The notes under the pieces were generated by a model. It saw only the letters and a program-made list of their open reading frames with translations. It was not told the origin of the DNA and did no database searches. From the NCBI GenBank assembly GCA_038227435.1, contig JBBRPW010000016.1, positions 1 to 14,887 of the forward strand: DNA of 14,887 nucleotides. The letters run 5' to 3'. The position numbers and the translations under genes were made by a program. Below, one piece after another: positions 13,557 through 14,887 of this stretch. The stretch comes from JBBRNV01 sp038227435. GTDB lineage: Bacteria > Patescibacteriota > Minisyncoccia > Phycocordibacterales > CALRBL01. Positions within the stretch are counted from its first letter, which is position 1; each line of letters opens with the position of its first letter.

Positions 13557-13593
13557 AAAAAAGCCTTCATTTAGCCAAAACGGAGGCTTTTTT
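13557..13593 (+). terminator. Intrinsic terminator of the winged-helix gene
   Basis: AAAAAAGCCT (13557-13566) pairs with AGGCTTTTTT (13584-13593). The stem extends inward by a G.U and a C-G pair, around a loop of about 13 nt. It begins 17 nt after the stop codon, separates this gene from the rRNA unit, and by symmetry could act on both strands. Confidence 0.9.
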
Positions 13594-13644
13594 GTTTCCA
13601 CTTCGAAGCTTATTTTTTAACACTATCCCCAGCATCCCTTTTAT

Positions 13645-13672
13645 TTGACAAGGCTTATAATATCTATATACT
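13645..13672 (+). promoter_or_regulatory. Promoter of the 23S rRNA unit
   Basis: A perfect TTGACA (13645-13650), a 16-bp spacer and TATACT (13667-13672). A second TATAAT at 13656-13661 is too close to this -35 to be its partner. Initiation near 13679 leaves about 300 nt before the expected 23S 5' end. Confidence 0.75.
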
Positions 13673-13749
13673 CTTCTTTATCCGTTAGATATGTTAATTA
13701 ACCCTTTAACCAGCGCCTGATTACACCTTTTAAACGAGGCTGTATGATG

Positions 13750-13773
13750 ACCGCTAAAAAAGCGGTATTTTTT
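13750..13773 (+). terminator. Terminator-like hairpin between the rRNA promoter and the 23S gene
   Basis: ACCGCT (13750-13755), a five-A loop and AGCGGT (13761-13766), then A and six T. It has the form of a short intrinsic terminator about 75 nt into the predicted transcript. It could act as an attenuator, or end a separate small RNA of about 95 nt (13679-13773). Confidence 0.6.
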
Positions 13774-13815
13774 AACGAAATTTTTCCGCACGACAGACAC
13801 CTTAACATTTTAATT

Positions 13816-13864
13816 CCACCCCGTTGCTCTTTTAATAGAGAGGTCTTTTCGATAGCGGAGGTGG
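13816..13864 (+). promoter_or_regulatory. boxA-like antitermination site in a leader hairpin
   Basis: TGCTCTTTTAA (13825-13835) closely matches the bacterial rRNA boxA (TGCTCTTTAACA type), the NusB/NusE binding site that keeps polymerase processive through rRNA. It lies within a possible hairpin closed by CCACC (13816-13820) and GGTGG (13860-13864). It is about 150 nt upstream of the 23S 5' end. Confidence 0.6.
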
Positions 13865-13881
13865 GCAGGTAAAAAATTCAA

Positions 13882-13967
13882 GTATACGCAATCACGTATA
13901 CAAAACAATTTTTTATACAAGGTGAGTAACCAAGTATAAAAATTGTAAACACAAACAATGTGGTTAC
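13882..13967 (+). ncRNA. Pre-23S leader hairpins and possible pseudoknot
   Basis: GTATACG (13882-13888) pairs with CGTATAC (13895-13901). A second stem pairs 13906-13918 with 13934-13945 (12 bp, one bulged T). Its loop contains GTAACCA (13926-13932), fully complementary to TGGTTAC (13961-13967) downstream, so an H-type pseudoknot can form just before the mature rRNA. These are probably rRNA processing structures. Confidence 0.45.
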
Positions 13968-13976
13968 CAGATTTCC

Positions 13977-14887
<911 letters not shown>

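Noticed and set aside
13656..13661. TATAAT as the -10 of the 23S promoter
   Set aside because: It is only 5 bp after the perfect TTGACA and has no -35 of its own at the right distance.

Overview
The window looks like a chromosomal segment of a Patescibacteria (CPR) bacterium, probably Parcubacteria-like. This is inferred from several traits. The secreted PG-binding protein and the LCAT/beta-helix protein have the style of CPR surface proteins. The EF-P start has a divergent tip loop. Start codons lack Shine-Dalgarno sequences and sit in A/T-rich contexts. The 23S rRNA gene is not preceded by a 16S gene. Everything appears chromosomal: no insertion sequence, phage gene, CRISPR array or tRNA was found.

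Left part (1-4280, minus strand): a cluster reads ftsK, a small membrane-anchored Ig-like protein, recA, then the first 36 codons of an EF-P gene cut by the window edge. It joins chromosome segregation (FtsK translocase) with recombination (RecA). Just right of ftsK, a plus-strand promoter points the other way into a 292-residue winged-helix regulator (4586-5464). Its leader and coding region carry many direct copies of the 9-mer TAAAGGACA, which suggests a self-recognising regulatory system.

Middle (5465-11534, plus strand): a 569-base non-coding stretch contains a series of hairpins, the largest with a 33-bp stem whose imperfect pairs are mostly G.U in the plus-strand RNA. It leads into a secreted, strongly codon-biased PG-binding/S-layer-like protein (6034-8013) with a strong UUCG-loop terminator. 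A 32-residue membrane peptide follows. Next comes a 1077-residue secreted protein that joins a beta-helix to an LCAT-type alpha/beta hydrolase with GHSGG, SGDGTV and a late His. These are probably cell-surface functions and may act on a host or on environmental lipids (inference).

Right part (11535-14887, plus strand): rplJ-rplL have their own TTGACA-N16-TATATT promoter and a structured L10-type leader. They are followed directly by a compact multi-helix element closed by a perfect 19-bp stem. Then comes a winged-helix protein with a degenerate nucleotidyltransferase-like domain, and its terminator. The 23S rRNA starts near 13977 and runs off the window. It has its own TTGACA-N16-TATACT promoter, a terminator-like hairpin, a boxA-like site and pre-rRNA hairpins, and no 16S or tRNA precedes it.

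No database search was possible. Family calls rest on motifs read by eye, and RNA structures on hand-checked complementarity.
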